Shown here in pieces: positions 1 to 6,923 of a DNA stretch of 7,099 nt (position 1 is the first letter of the stretch; each line of letters opens with the position of its first letter). The notes below the pieces were generated by a model. That model saw only the letters and a program-made list of their open reading frames with translations, was not told the DNA's origin and did not search any database. Source of the stretch: an uncultured Porphyromonas sp. (lineage in GTDB: Bacteria > Bacteroidota > Bacteroidia > Bacteroidales > Porphyromonadaceae); assembly GCA_902465775.1 (NCBI GenBank), contig CABQOJ010000059.1, positions 1-7,099 of the forward strand, in the 5' to 3' direction. A program made the position numbers and the translations under genes.

Positions 1-705
1 GAGTGCTTTGTGTACCACTTGATAGACGTCAGCTCCTGAGAGCGGTCTGCACTTCAAAGTAACAAAAAAATAACGAGACTGACCCACTTTTTGCTCCTTT
101 AATGTGAGATAAGCCTTGATTTGCTCTTTTAGGGCCTCTCCAAAGGGTACGATACGCTCCTTGCGCCCCTTACCCACCACGCGTAGAGACATAGAGGCGA
201 GGTCGACTTGCTGCGTCTCTAGGCTAGCCACCTCAGCACGGCGCAGGCCTGTCTGGTAGATAGTCTCTATGATGAGCCGATTGCGTACCGCGAGAAAGTC
301 CTCGGGATCGGTCGAGATCGTCTCTAGTGCATCCTCTATCTGGGCCTGTGTGAGGAAGGAGGGGAGTGTGTGCTCTCGCTTGGGTCCTCGCAGATAGCGG
401 GTCGGGTTGTCGTCGATGAGGCCTCGTAGCTGGAGATACTTGTAGAAGGACTTGACGGCGCTCAGATTCTTGTTGACCGTCGTGCTGGTCAGCTCGTTGT
501 CCATCTGCTGCATGATCCAGTTGCGTACCAGATCTCGATCGGCATCACCAGGCTGCCACTCATCGCTGGCCAGCTCCAGGGCACACTCCATATAGGAGGT
601 GATGGCGGGGCGGTAGGTGGTGAGCGTGAGCGGCGAGGCGTTTCGCTCTAGTCGCAGGTACTCCATAAAGGCCTCCAGCGTCTGCTGAAGTGCTTCGGTC
701 AGCAT
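1..705 (-). CDS. xerC: XerC-like tyrosine recombinase, 3' end outside the window
   Basis: This gene encodes a tyrosine site-specific recombinase; XerC/XerD proteins resolve chromosome dimers at dif by cutting and rejoining DNA through a tyrosine. The 235 visible residues show the N-terminal SAM-like core-binding domain (about 8-95, including TSTTVNKNLSAVKSFYKYL at 73-91) and the start of the catalytic domain. Arg155 in TGLRRAE is the first catalytic arginine, and Lys179 in VVGKGRKERIVPFG is the beta-hairpin lysine; their 24-residue spacing equals that in E. coli XerD (R148/K172). The HxxR, second His and Tyr motifs would lie beyond position 1, since family members are about 300 residues. The start at 705 is chosen because its ATG overlaps the stop of the upstream gene (ATGCTGA), which suggests translational coupling. 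Sequence character fits the housekeeping XerC of Bacteroidota better than a phage or transposon integrase, but an accessory integrase cannot be excluded without the C-terminus. Confidence 0.85.
   Translation of the reverse strand, partial: MLTEALQQTLEAFMEYLRLERNASPLTLTTYRPAITSYMECALELASDEWQPGDADRDLVRNWIMQQMDNELTSTTVNKNLSAVKSFYKYLQLRGLIDDNPTRYLRGPKREHTLPSFLTQAQIEDALETISTDPEDFLAVRNRLIIETIYQTGLRRAEVASLETQQVDLASMSLRVVGKGRKERIVPFGEALKEQIKAYLTLKEQKVGQSRYFFVTLKCRPLSGADVYQVVHKAL
699..705 (-). other. ATGCTGA overlap between the degenerate transferase and the xerC-like gene
   Basis: The ATG of the recombinase (705-703) lies just before the TGA stop of the preceding gene (701-699), giving a 7-nt overlap in different frames. 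It decides the recombinase start and places it in the same operon as the two transferase-like genes. Confidence 0.8.
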
Positions 706-2351
706 AATGTTTGTGGTTGATACGTGATTCCGAGGAGCTTACAGAGCTGTGGGGTAAAGTCTCCAAGGTTAAACGGTCTGGAGCACAGCTCTTCTAGATA
801 AGACTTAACTCTTGGATACTGGCGCTCCATAAGAGGCGATACGTAGGCTAAGAAAAGTACTTGTCCGATGCTCCCTTTAGGGATCTGATCTGATCGATAT
901 GGATGCCACTCGCCAAAGGCTCCAGACGTAGAAAGAAAGAGAATAACTGATGGGGTCTCGGCATAGTAATCAATTATCTCCTTAAAGATATAGTCTTCAT
1001 AGGAGACTAAGTTGTAGTACTGAGCTAGGTTGTCCCTACTGTCGCCATCTAGCTCCGTGGGCGGGTCAATGGTGTTTCGATTAAAAGGGGTAAAATCCTC
1101 TGGTACTCTATACCAAATGTTGGTGGCACTCCCCACTAGATGTATTGTGGAGACGAGTGGGCGCTCCTCTGCACGGTGTAAGTGCTTTAGTACATCTCCA
1201 TCGTAGGTGTGGCGCGCCGTCTTGGTCTCTAGCCCTGTCCGTAGATTGGTGTGGTAGGAGCGATCGCAGTCTAGGGCTAACTGAGGGGTTACGTCTAGCC
1301 CTATACCCACTCGAGGATAATTGCTCACCCAGTAGGAGTCATAGCCAGCTTCTCGTAGTATACCATAGATCGAGGGGTGTCTATCCCAACTCTCTGTAGA
1401 CCCTTTAGGGCAAAGGCTAAAAGTCCAAGCCTTAGATAGTCCAAGATTATCAGAAGCCGCATAAGTACTATCCGAGCGAAGAATGGCTCCTGTGTCTATC
1501 AACTTATCTAAGAGTGGTGTGTTCTCATCTACTTGAGGGTCATAGCAATGCATCAATTGCGCGTAAAGTTCATCAACCCATACGATTACTACGTTGTGTG
1601 GCTCCTTTTGCAGAGCACTTGAGGAGACAGATCCTGCCTTAGGTCGTGCGATATGGTAGTTCAGACCACTCTGAGCTATCTGTCGCTGTGCCAAGCCTTG
1701 CGCCACACAGATCCGCTCCGTTGAGGTGAGTATCTCATAAATTGGATCATTATGGTTGTAGTGGCTTATCATGTTTGCGACATGAGAGATGCTCACAATT
1801 AGTAGGATAGCACCCACTGCCCATTGCACTCCACAATGGAAGTGTTTCGACTGGTTACTTAACTTGTGCAGCTCTCTAATAGCATAGGGGAGAGCGATTG
1901 AGAGGGTTAGAGCGAGTACCAGTAGGGCACACTCTGTAAGTAACGACAGCCAGTCTATATGCATAGAGGTTAAGAAGCCTTGTGCTTCCTCTGGATTAGT
2001 CGCCATCAAGGGCTCTATAATTACATCGTTGAACGGCATCTGGTAGGTCTCTACTAGAAACCAATCAGTGAGGTGCATCACCAGGAGTCCCCCTAAGAGG
2101 ACTCCTATCCAGATCCTTCTAGCCACTCGCCATGGTATGAATGCCGTGAGTAGCCAGCCTGTGAGAGCTATGCCCAGCATATTACATAGCATTCGCCAGT
2201 TATCTAGAGACAGGTATCCGCCTGAGCTATATAGTACAGACCCTACAATGCGTCCATTAAGCCATAATATCCCTATGATGAAAAGCGGCAACCACGATAA
2301 CTGTGGTAATCGACTTACTACGCCTCGAGCGTAATTGTTTAGTCTATTCAT
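699..2351 (-). CDS. Degenerate EptC/CptA-like phosphoethanolamine transferase paralogue, probable pseudoenzyme
   Basis: This 550-residue inner-membrane protein has the architecture of the EptA/EptC phosphoethanolamine transferases: five predicted membrane helices (about 17-40, 52-73, 79-100, 132-157 and 174-196) followed by a periplasmic sulfatase-fold domain (about 250-550). It is clearly related to the next gene upstream: compare PHNVVIVWVDELYAQLMHCY at 251-270 with PHNVVVIMGESLRRLDMHCY in the neighbour, and HLVGS at 404 with HLMGS. The active site is eroded. GES has become VDE (Glu to Asp260), the Thr-nucleophile region reads AASDNLGL with only Ser300 nearby, the second His of HxxGxH is Ala409, the metal-binding SDH is STS (474-476), and the neighbour's downstream His residues 498 and 507 align with Asp488 and Ser494. 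Loss of catalysis is inferred; the reading frame is intact, so it is not a pseudogene. Its start overlaps the upstream stop (ATGA) and its stop overlaps the start of the xerC-like gene. It could be a regulator, a partner or a binding protein, or have different chemistry. Confidence 0.85.
   Translation of the reverse strand: MNRLNNYARGVVSRLPQLSWLPLFIIGILWLNGRIVGSVLYSSGGYLSLDNWRMLCNMLGIALTGWLLTAFIPWRVARRIWIGVLLGGLLVMHLTDWFLVETYQMPFNDVIIEPLMATNPEEAQGFLTSMHIDWLSLLTECALLVLALTLSIALPYAIRELHKLSNQSKHFHCGVQWAVGAILLIVSISHVANMISHYNHNDPIYEILTSTERICVAQGLAQRQIAQSGLNYHIARPKAGSVSSSALQKEPHNVVIVWVDELYAQLMHCYDPQVDENTPLLDKLIDTGAILRSDSTYAASDNLGLSKAWTFSLCPKGSTESWDRHPSIYGILREAGYDSYWVSNYPRVGIGLDVTPQLALDCDRSYHTNLRTGLETKTARHTYDGDVLKHLHRAEERPLVSTIHLVGSATNIWYRVPEDFTPFNRNTIDPPTELDGDSRDNLAQYYNLVSYEDYIFKEIIDYYAETPSVILFLSTSGAFGEWHPYRSDQIPKGSIGQVLFLAYVSPLMERQYPRVKSYLEELCSRPFNLGDFTPQLCKLLGITYQPQTLC
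2348..2351 (-). other. ATGA stop/start overlap between the two EptC-like genes
   Basis: The TGA stop of the intact transferase (2350-2348) shares bases with the ATG of the degenerate paralogue (2351-2349). This 4-nt overlap is the classic sign of translational coupling and fixes the start of the second gene. It implies the two proteins are made from one message. Confidence 0.85.
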
Positions 2352-4141
2352 TGTAGCTGGTTAGGGTATTTAGGTTCGAAGGCTACCTCCTCTCCCCACT
2401 CATGTACCTCGCGCGGGCGTGATGCGTCATATTGAGCAGACCAAAGCTCTATCTGGGGGGAGGAGTAGGGCACCTGTATCCCCATTAGACTAAGCAGTGA
2501 GTTGGTGAAGAGATCTGTCATAAAAGGTCTGTGACAGGCTCCCTTGACGAGCTTTACAATGTCTGGATTCTCTGCCATAAATTGATCTGACATATAAACC
2601 ATAAAGGGAATGGAGAGTGAGTGCTGTGTCATACTATGGGCAGTACTGTGAGGCTCCAAGGGATCATCGTAGCGAGCTACTGCATGGTCGGACATGTATA
2701 TGACAATTGAGGAGGTGTGACTGTAGTAACGGATTATCTCGCTGACGATCCAGTCATTGTACAGTACAGAGTTTATATAGTGAGCTGACTTCTCAGCCTC
2801 TTTAGATAGGAGGTGAGGCTCTATAGGGTGGATGTCTTCTGACTTGAAGACTCCAAACGGCTCGGGGTAGCGATCTTTATAGTCAATATGACTACCCATT
2901 AGGTGGACTAGGGTGAATAGATTCGTTTTCCCCCTCATTGCAATTGTCTTGTAGTCTTGCAGTAGAGGGAGGATCAGCTCATCATACTTCTTCTTTTCGG
3001 CACCTCTACTCCACAGCCAGGAGACTGTAGAGTCCAGTATATCCGTGCTAGCCAATGTGTCTGAGGTGTTTGCTATAACCGTAATGTCTGTCATATACTC
3101 TCCAGCTACCTCTTGATTGGTTGCCCAGTAAGTGTGGTAACCTGCTTGTGAGAAGGCTAGAGGAAGTGTGGAGGTCTCATCCCAAGGTCGACTAGGATTA
3201 CGCGCATCTCTTATGGAGAAAACCTTGCGCAGAGACAAAATCGTCGTAGGGGCGCAAGAGACTACATCATCATATAGCACGAGACTACCAGCCTGCACGA
3301 GAGAGTCTAGATGGGGCGTGTCTTCAAGTGGATAGCCGTAGCAGTGCATATCCAGCCGACGTAAAGACTCGCCCATGATAACGACGACATTGTGAGGTGA
3401 GCTGACTTGATTGGTGATCGTCACTTCTGGTAGGTGGCTCCTTAGGTAAGCGAGTTTCTCCTTGGCGTGGCGCACGGTTTTTAATCCCCCACGAGTTGTG
3501 GCTATATACCTATTAACCATATCCGCCGAGCGGTAATAACCATAAGAGTCTTGTAGCCTGACATCGACATCTCGTTGAGCCAGCACTGTGACGACTATAT
3601 ATGTGGGTACAGCAAGTAGTAAGATGCAGGCTATCAGACGCCAGGGGCGGAGGTCTTCTCTACGATATCGATAGAGCCATATAGCACCATAGGATGCAAG
3701 GGCTAGGATGAGTAACCAGCCGATCGCTTTAAGCCAGCTCATCGTGGGGATAGAGCAGAGGAGTAGGCGACTATCCACGCCCTCGCCAGGGAGCTGACGG
3801 TACTGTAGTGCAACGCTGTCGTTAAGGAGCACTTGCACATCCGTAATTAGGTAGTACTCGTATATGAAGAGGAGTGAGAGGAGTAAGACTACGACACCTG
3901 ATAGTCCGTAGCGTATCAACTTACGCTGAGGTAGAGAGACGAGCAGTGCGCAACTCCCTACAAGGAGCACACACCCACCGAGCCAATTGACCAAGACCGA
4001 TCCACTGACCATCTGCCCAGATGTGTATAAGTATAGGCAGAGCAAAAACAACTGCATGAGTGGCAGGAAGAGCGCAAGAAAGGTCTGCTCCCGCATTCGC
4101 TCCCAGATCTTGCTTAGTCGCATTTGTATTGATTGCTTCAT
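2348..4141 (-). CDS. eptC: EptC/CptA-type phosphoethanolamine transferase (membrane, sulfatase-fold)
   Basis: It probably transfers phosphoethanolamine from phosphatidylethanolamine to lipopolysaccharide (lipid A or core sugar) on the periplasmic face of the inner membrane, which usually reduces surface charge and binding of cationic peptides. The 597 residues show five membrane helices (about 18-40, 46-70, 76-98, 134-157 and 167-188), then the periplasmic catalytic domain. Motifs seen are MGES with Glu258 (metal), SCAPTT with Thr299/Thr300 (Thr300 best matches the PYT threonine I recall in E. coli EptC), HLMGSH with His413 and His418, SDH with Asp485/His486, His498 (12 residues after His486, the same spacing as H466 to H478 in MCR-1) and TQHS with His507. 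YHTYWATNQ, SHIDYKDRYPEPF and LYNDWIVSEII also resemble EptC/CptA more than EptA. The start at 4141 has a weak AAAGG about 8 nt upstream; Met7 is an alternative. The acceptor substrate cannot be read from the sequence, and the gene symbol is by similarity. The stop overlaps the next gene by 4 nt. Confidence 0.88.
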   Translation of the reverse strand: MKQSIQMRLSKIWERMREQTFLALFLPLMQLFLLCLYLYTSGQMVSGSVLVNWLGGCVLLVGSCALLVSLPQRKLIRYGLSGVVVLLLSLLFIYEYYLITDVQVLLNDSVALQYRQLPGEGVDSRLLLCSIPTMSWLKAIGWLLILALASYGAIWLYRYRREDLRPWRLIACILLLAVPTYIVVTVLAQRDVDVRLQDSYGYYRSADMVNRYIATTRGGLKTVRHAKEKLAYLRSHLPEVTITNQVSSPHNVVVIMGESLRRLDMHCYGYPLEDTPHLDSLVQAGSLVLYDDVVSCAPTTILSLRKVFSIRDARNPSRPWDETSTLPLAFSQAGYHTYWATNQEVAGEYMTDITVIANTSDTLASTDILDSTVSWLWSRGAEKKKYDELILPLLQDYKTIAMRGKTNLFTLVHLMGSHIDYKDRYPEPFGVFKSEDIHPIEPHLLSKEAEKSAHYINSVLYNDWIVSEIIRYYSHTSSIVIYMSDHAVARYDDPLEPHSTAHSMTQHSLSIPFMVYMSDQFMAENPDIVKLVKGACHRPFMTDLFTNSLLSLMGIQVPYSSPQIELWSAQYDASRPREVHEWGEEVAFEPKYPNQLQ

Positions 4142-4188
4142 ATAGCCTTTATGTCATTGTTCCTCTGCTATCTATGGCATGAAGACAA

Positions 4189-4203
4189 CAAGTCGTGGAC
4201 TTG
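4189..4203 (-). terminator. Short hairpin after the restriction endonuclease, weak terminator candidate
   Basis: CAAGTC and GACTTG form a perfect 6-bp stem with a 3-nt loop, about 30 nt downstream of the nuclease stop codon on the minus strand. It is followed by TTGTCTTC rather than a clean T-run, so termination would be weak. The 92-nt gap (4142-4233) shows no TAnnTTTG promoter box for the following eptC-like operon, so that operon may use a divergent promoter or depend partly on readthrough. Confidence 0.3.
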
Positions 4204-4233
4204 GGACTCTTTTACTCGGTTAGTGATTTTGGG

Positions 4234-5346
4234 CTAATCGTCATCACTATAATTAAATTCGACTTTACTTTGTAGGATAATCTCTTCCAAAAGATTTTCT
4301 CCTCCATCTTTGTCGATAACTTGAGTGAGGCAGTCTAGAAGTGTGGGTATGTTTATCACTTCCTCAATGCAGGTCATAAACTCTTCTACAACTCGTTCTA
4401 TACCATAGGTGTCTAGTGCCTTTTCCCTTAACTCTGATAGAATCCATGGGATAGTTTTTTCTGTCTTGACCACAAAAGATAGTGGATAGTGTCTCACCTT
4501 TTCTATATCAAGAAAGAACTTTTTAAAGTCTAGATCTTCTGTAACTTGAAAGAATCGACCAAGAGGCTTCATGACAAAGTCTATTCCGCCATCGTTGGCA
4601 TTTGTCCTACCAGTCTTATATAGGGTTAGAGGCTCCTTGGTTAAAGTCTTTATGTCATACCCCCAAATGATTGTCTGTTCTTTGTAAGAGTACTTGAGGA
4701 TTGCATAGCTCACGATTTCAAACAGTCGAGCGTCAAGCTTTGGAGATAGTAGATTTGAGATAAAAGCGTAGATGTCCTCTGCTCCCAGACGCTCCATCGC
4801 TTGTAGTCGCGAACACTGCTCTATAAACTGTTTGAGCGTCTGCTGTTTCACCTCAATGTATTTATCTAGAATCTCAATGAGGCTCTCTGCAATGTTATAG
4901 GTATGATGACCGAGTCTGACTCTCAGAAGATTTTCATTAATCCAATACCTCTTGGCTTTCAGATCCCTTATGATAGGGATTAAGTTTGTAGTCGGGAAAA
5001 ACTTTTGAAACTCAGCATTTACCCGATTATTTAGAGCGTGGTTTTGTAGCTTCTCTCCAAACGGAAGTTCTCTCTGCCGTTTAATCAGGTCAGAAAATAG
5101 AGCCCCTTCGTATTTGCTATATTCTATCCCATTATTTGTGGTCTGATTGAGATAGTCCTCGACAAGAACATAGATAGCATATAGATTTGCAAAGCTTGAG
5201 CGTGATTTGGATCCTCTATTGGCAGACTTCGTTTTTTCATTTACATACTGGAGTAGAGGACTCTTGTCATAAATGTCCTCCACCTTTTCACGGAAATGAC
5301 TCTTTAGAATCTCCTTGATTGAAGATGTAAAAGCGTATTCTTTCAT
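4234..5346 (-). CDS. Probable type II restriction endonuclease, cognate to the adjacent methyltransferase
   Basis: This 370-residue soluble, charged protein has no signal peptide or membrane segment. It starts 3 nt after the stop of the adenine methyltransferase, the layout of a type II restriction-modification pair, so it is probably the nuclease that cuts unmethylated sites (predicted ATGCAT, from the methylase). The best candidate for a PD-(D/E)xK core is at about 210-271: Glu210 in LFEIVSYAIL, then TGRTNANDGGIDF (245-257, Asp252 and Asp256), then GRFFQVTED (263-271). The DGGID strand followed about ten residues later by a Q-x-T strand resembles the GG(V/I)D...QxK arrangement of Mrr-like and related nucleases, but the usual lysine is replaced by Thr269. 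I cannot assign a named family; the nuclease role rests on context plus this motif. It is the most AT-rich gene here (35-43% GC in four 60-base lines counted), suggesting acquisition by transfer. The start at 5346 is the first ATG after the methylase stop. Confidence 0.7.
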   Translation of the reverse strand: MKEYAFTSSIKEILKSHFREKVEDIYDKSPLLQYVNEKTKSANRGSKSRSSFANLYAIYVLVEDYLNQTTNNGIEYSKYEGALFSDLIKRQRELPFGEKLQNHALNNRVNAEFQKFFPTTNLIPIIRDLKAKRYWINENLLRVRLGHHTYNIAESLIEILDKYIEVKQQTLKQFIEQCSRLQAMERLGAEDIYAFISNLLSPKLDARLFEIVSYAILKYSYKEQTIIWGYDIKTLTKEPLTLYKTGRTNANDGGIDFVMKPLGRFFQVTEDLDFKKFFLDIEKVRHYPLSFVVKTEKTIPWILSELREKALDTYGIERVVEEFMTCIEEVINIPTLLDCLTQVIDKDGGENLLEEIILQSKVEFNYSDDD

Positions 5347-5349
5347 TCT

Positions 5350-6210
5350 TTATATCTGAAACAAGTATGGATGGACGGCTTCGTTCATCGGTCTTGATTG
5401 GAGCGATGTGTCAGCACTTTTTATGGGAGAGTCCGTAGGGGCGTAGGACAGCCCTAATCTCCTCAGGCCTATATTCACATACTCCTCTTGGAGCTCGATC
5501 CCGATAGACTTGCGGTGTAGCAGACGGGCAACGTACGATGTCGTAAAGGTACCAGAGAATGGATCTAATACGACATCCCCCTCATTGGAACTCGCTTTGA
5601 TAATTCGCTCTAGGAGCTCTATGGGCTTTTGAGTAGGGTGGTTCTCATACTCTGGCATACGATACCTTACTCGGGTGAATTCCCATACATTGCCTGGCAC
5701 CTTCGTTTTGCTGTAGGGCCGTGGCGGGTTCTTACGGTAGTCTATTAAGCCCCGCTTGGCACCAGTCTTAGCTTCTATAAGGATATCTGATGCGTTGAAA
5801 GTGTATTGTCTTTTGTCTTTGACACAGAAGAGGATAGGTTCATATAGAGAACCAAAATATCGCTTGGCTTGTACTCCAGAGCTGTCATAAGACCAAACTA
5901 TTCTCGACAATATATCTAGTCGCTCACGCAAGTATAGGTCAAAGTAGGGCATAAACTGTGTTGAGGTCATCACATAGAGAGCTCCCGTTGGCTTTAGCTT
6001 TTGGATGCATAAGTCGAGCCAATTGTAGCACCAATGAAGGTAAGACTCGTCACTATCCCATTTATCTAGACATCCTGCGAAGTTCTTGCCTATATTATAT
6101 GGAGGATCTGCAAAAACTAAATCAATAGAGTTGTCCGAAATACACTCAGAGAGAGCCTGCAGAGCGTCTCCGTGTATTATCTTAATATCACTACTTCCGA
6201 AAAATCTCAT
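5350..6210 (-). CDS. YhdJ-like DNA adenine-N6 methyltransferase (beta class), predicted ATGCAT specificity
   Basis: It methylates an adenine in DNA using S-adenosylmethionine and would protect the host from the adjacent nuclease. The 286 residues follow the beta-class order: catalytic motif IV DPPY at 35-38 within FADPPYNIGKNF near the N-terminus, and the AdoMet-binding motif I at 216-224 (DPFSGTFTT, a variant of FxGxG) near the C-terminus, with the ENHPTQKP motif at 189-196. Long stretches match E. coli YhdJ as I remember it: IVWSYDSSGVQAK (104-116), GSLYEPIL, EAKTG, LIDYRKNPP and VPGNVWEF. YhdJ (294 aa) methylates an adenine in ATGCAT, so the same target is inferred. The last 30 or so residues are a non-conserved tail. 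The start at 6210 leaves 22 nt after the upstream gene and gives the family-typical IIHGDAL segment near residue 11. No strong Shine-Dalgarno or promoter is visible in that gap. Unlike orphan YhdJ, this gene has a nuclease candidate beside it. Confidence 0.93.
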   Translation of the reverse strand: MRFFGSSDIKIIHGDALQALSECISDNSIDLVFADPPYNIGKNFAGCLDKWDSDESYLHWCYNWLDLCIQKLKPTGALYVMTSTQFMPYFDLYLRERLDILSRIVWSYDSSGVQAKRYFGSLYEPILFCVKDKRQYTFNASDILIEAKTGAKRGLIDYRKNPPRPYSKTKVPGNVWEFTRVRYRMPEYENHPTQKPIELLERIIKASSNEGDVVLDPFSGTFTTSYVARLLHRKSIGIELQEEYVNIGLRRLGLSYAPTDSPIKSADTSLQSRPMNEAVHPYLFQI

Positions 6211-6232
6211 ATGTCAGTTTCTAATTTTGGTG

Positions 6233-6898
6233 CTACAAAAAGGGGAGTGGACGCCTCTTGCCCTGGCGCATGAAGTAGATCTCGAGATTGGGGTCTTGCC
6301 CACGAAGGCCTGTGACGCGCTCGTTGAAAGCGTCATAAAGGATCTCTATATTGCCTACCCTTTTGATAAGGCTAGAGAAAGCGTCGTAACGGATGTCGTA
6401 GCCTCCGATCCGTCTGACGCGGTCGGAAAGCATCTCGTAGTCTATCTCGCAGGTACCGACCCGCTCCAGTCGATCCGAGAGCATCTGATACTTAAATGTG
6501 TAGGGGCCGAATTGGGCTACTCGGTCGGAGAGAGGCTCGTACCTCACCTGCCATCCATAGGGGAGCTGGTAGACCCCGTCGCGGTAGGAGTAGGCGGGCT
6601 GACCTTTTGAGTCATAGATGATGACATCCTCCAGCATCCCATCACGCAGCACGACGAGCAGCTGCCTGCGCACTATGATGCCGATATGCCGGCCTGATAT
6701 GCCCGCTCCGACAGCTGTCGGGGGCTCCTGATAGTCATAGGGGTTAGGTCGTCTAGAGATATATTCCCACGTGCCATTGGGGTAGAGCATCACCTCATCG
6801 CCATCGCTCGTGATGGCACGCACCTGCGCCATAGCATAGGTCGCTCCTAGGAGTAGCAGGAGTGGTAAGAGTAGGGCCTTTAGGGTAAAGTGCTGCAT
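6233..6898 (-). CDS. Secreted 17-residue-repeat protein of unknown function
   Basis: I recognise no named family; this is a 221-residue exported protein typical of Bacteroidota hypotheticals. Residues 1-24 form a signal peptide: a short basic N-region, a leucine-rich core (LLLPLLLLLGA) and an AMA-Q signal peptidase I site. There is no lipobox cysteine, so it is probably periplasmic or surface-exposed. Residues 30-46 contain the motif GDEVMLYPNGTWEY, a short beta segment common near the start of small secreted Bacteroidota proteins. Residues 120-200 hold five tandem 17-residue repeats with consensus Y-(E/D)-x-(L/F)-S-D-R-(V/L)-x-R-(V/I)-G, probably stacked beta hairpins. The tail is basic (GKRRP). 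The reading frame is open back to 7081, but the start at 6898 is chosen because it gives a perfect signal peptide and lies just downstream of a TAnnTTTG promoter box; the extra 61 residues look like translated intergenic DNA. It lies 22 nt before the methyltransferase and no terminator is visible between them. Confidence 0.75.
   Translation of the reverse strand: MQHFTLKALLLPLLLLLGATYAMAQVRAITSDGDEVMLYPNGTWEYISRRPNPYDYQEPPTAVGAGISGRHIGIIVRRQLLVVLRDGMLEDVIIYDSKGQPAYSYRDGVYQLPYGWQVRYEPLSDRVAQFGPYTFKYQMLSDRLERVGTCEIDYEMLSDRVRRIGGYDIRYDAFSSLIKRVGNIEILYDAFNERVTGLRGQDPNLEIYFMRQGKRRPLPFL
6299..6541 (-). repeat. In-gene tandem repeat: five units of 17 codons
   Basis: The coding DNA for residues 120-200 of the secreted protein consists of four full 51-nt units and one partial unit. 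Unit starts are Tyr120, Tyr137, Tyr154, Tyr171 and Tyr188. Units 1-3 share LSDR(V/L); unit 4 is divergent (FSSLIKR) and unit 5 reads FNERVTG. The regular 17-residue period and conserved Tyr, Arg and Gly positions show that the array arose by internal duplication followed by drift. Confidence 0.85.
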
Positions 6899-6923
6899 AG
6901 TTGTAGAGCCTAGATGATATGTG

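Noticed and set aside
1..705. An integrase of an integrative element carrying the R-M pair
   Set aside because: The recombinase is coupled to the transferase genes and resembles XerC; I see no attachment-site repeats, tRNA target or other mobile-element genes in the window.
560..766. A 68-codon minus-strand open frame
   Set aside because: It overlaps the start of the recombinase gene and the end of the degenerate transferase gene in another frame; the composition (His/Ser rich) is that of a shadow frame.
1145..1399. An 84-codon plus-strand open frame
   Set aside because: It lies wholly antisense inside the degenerate transferase gene and shows no recognisable motif.
2068..2334. An 88-codon plus-strand open frame
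   Set aside because: It is antisense to the membrane-helix part of the degenerate transferase gene, with no domain or start signal.
699..2351. Calling the degenerate transferase a pseudogene
   Set aside because: The frame is intact for 550 codons with coupled start and stop signals; only active-site residues are changed, so it is a likely pseudoenzyme rather than a broken gene.
6086..6610. A 174-codon plus-strand open frame
   Set aside because: It is antisense to the start of the methyltransferase and most of the secreted repeat protein; its regularity reflects the repeats on the other strand.
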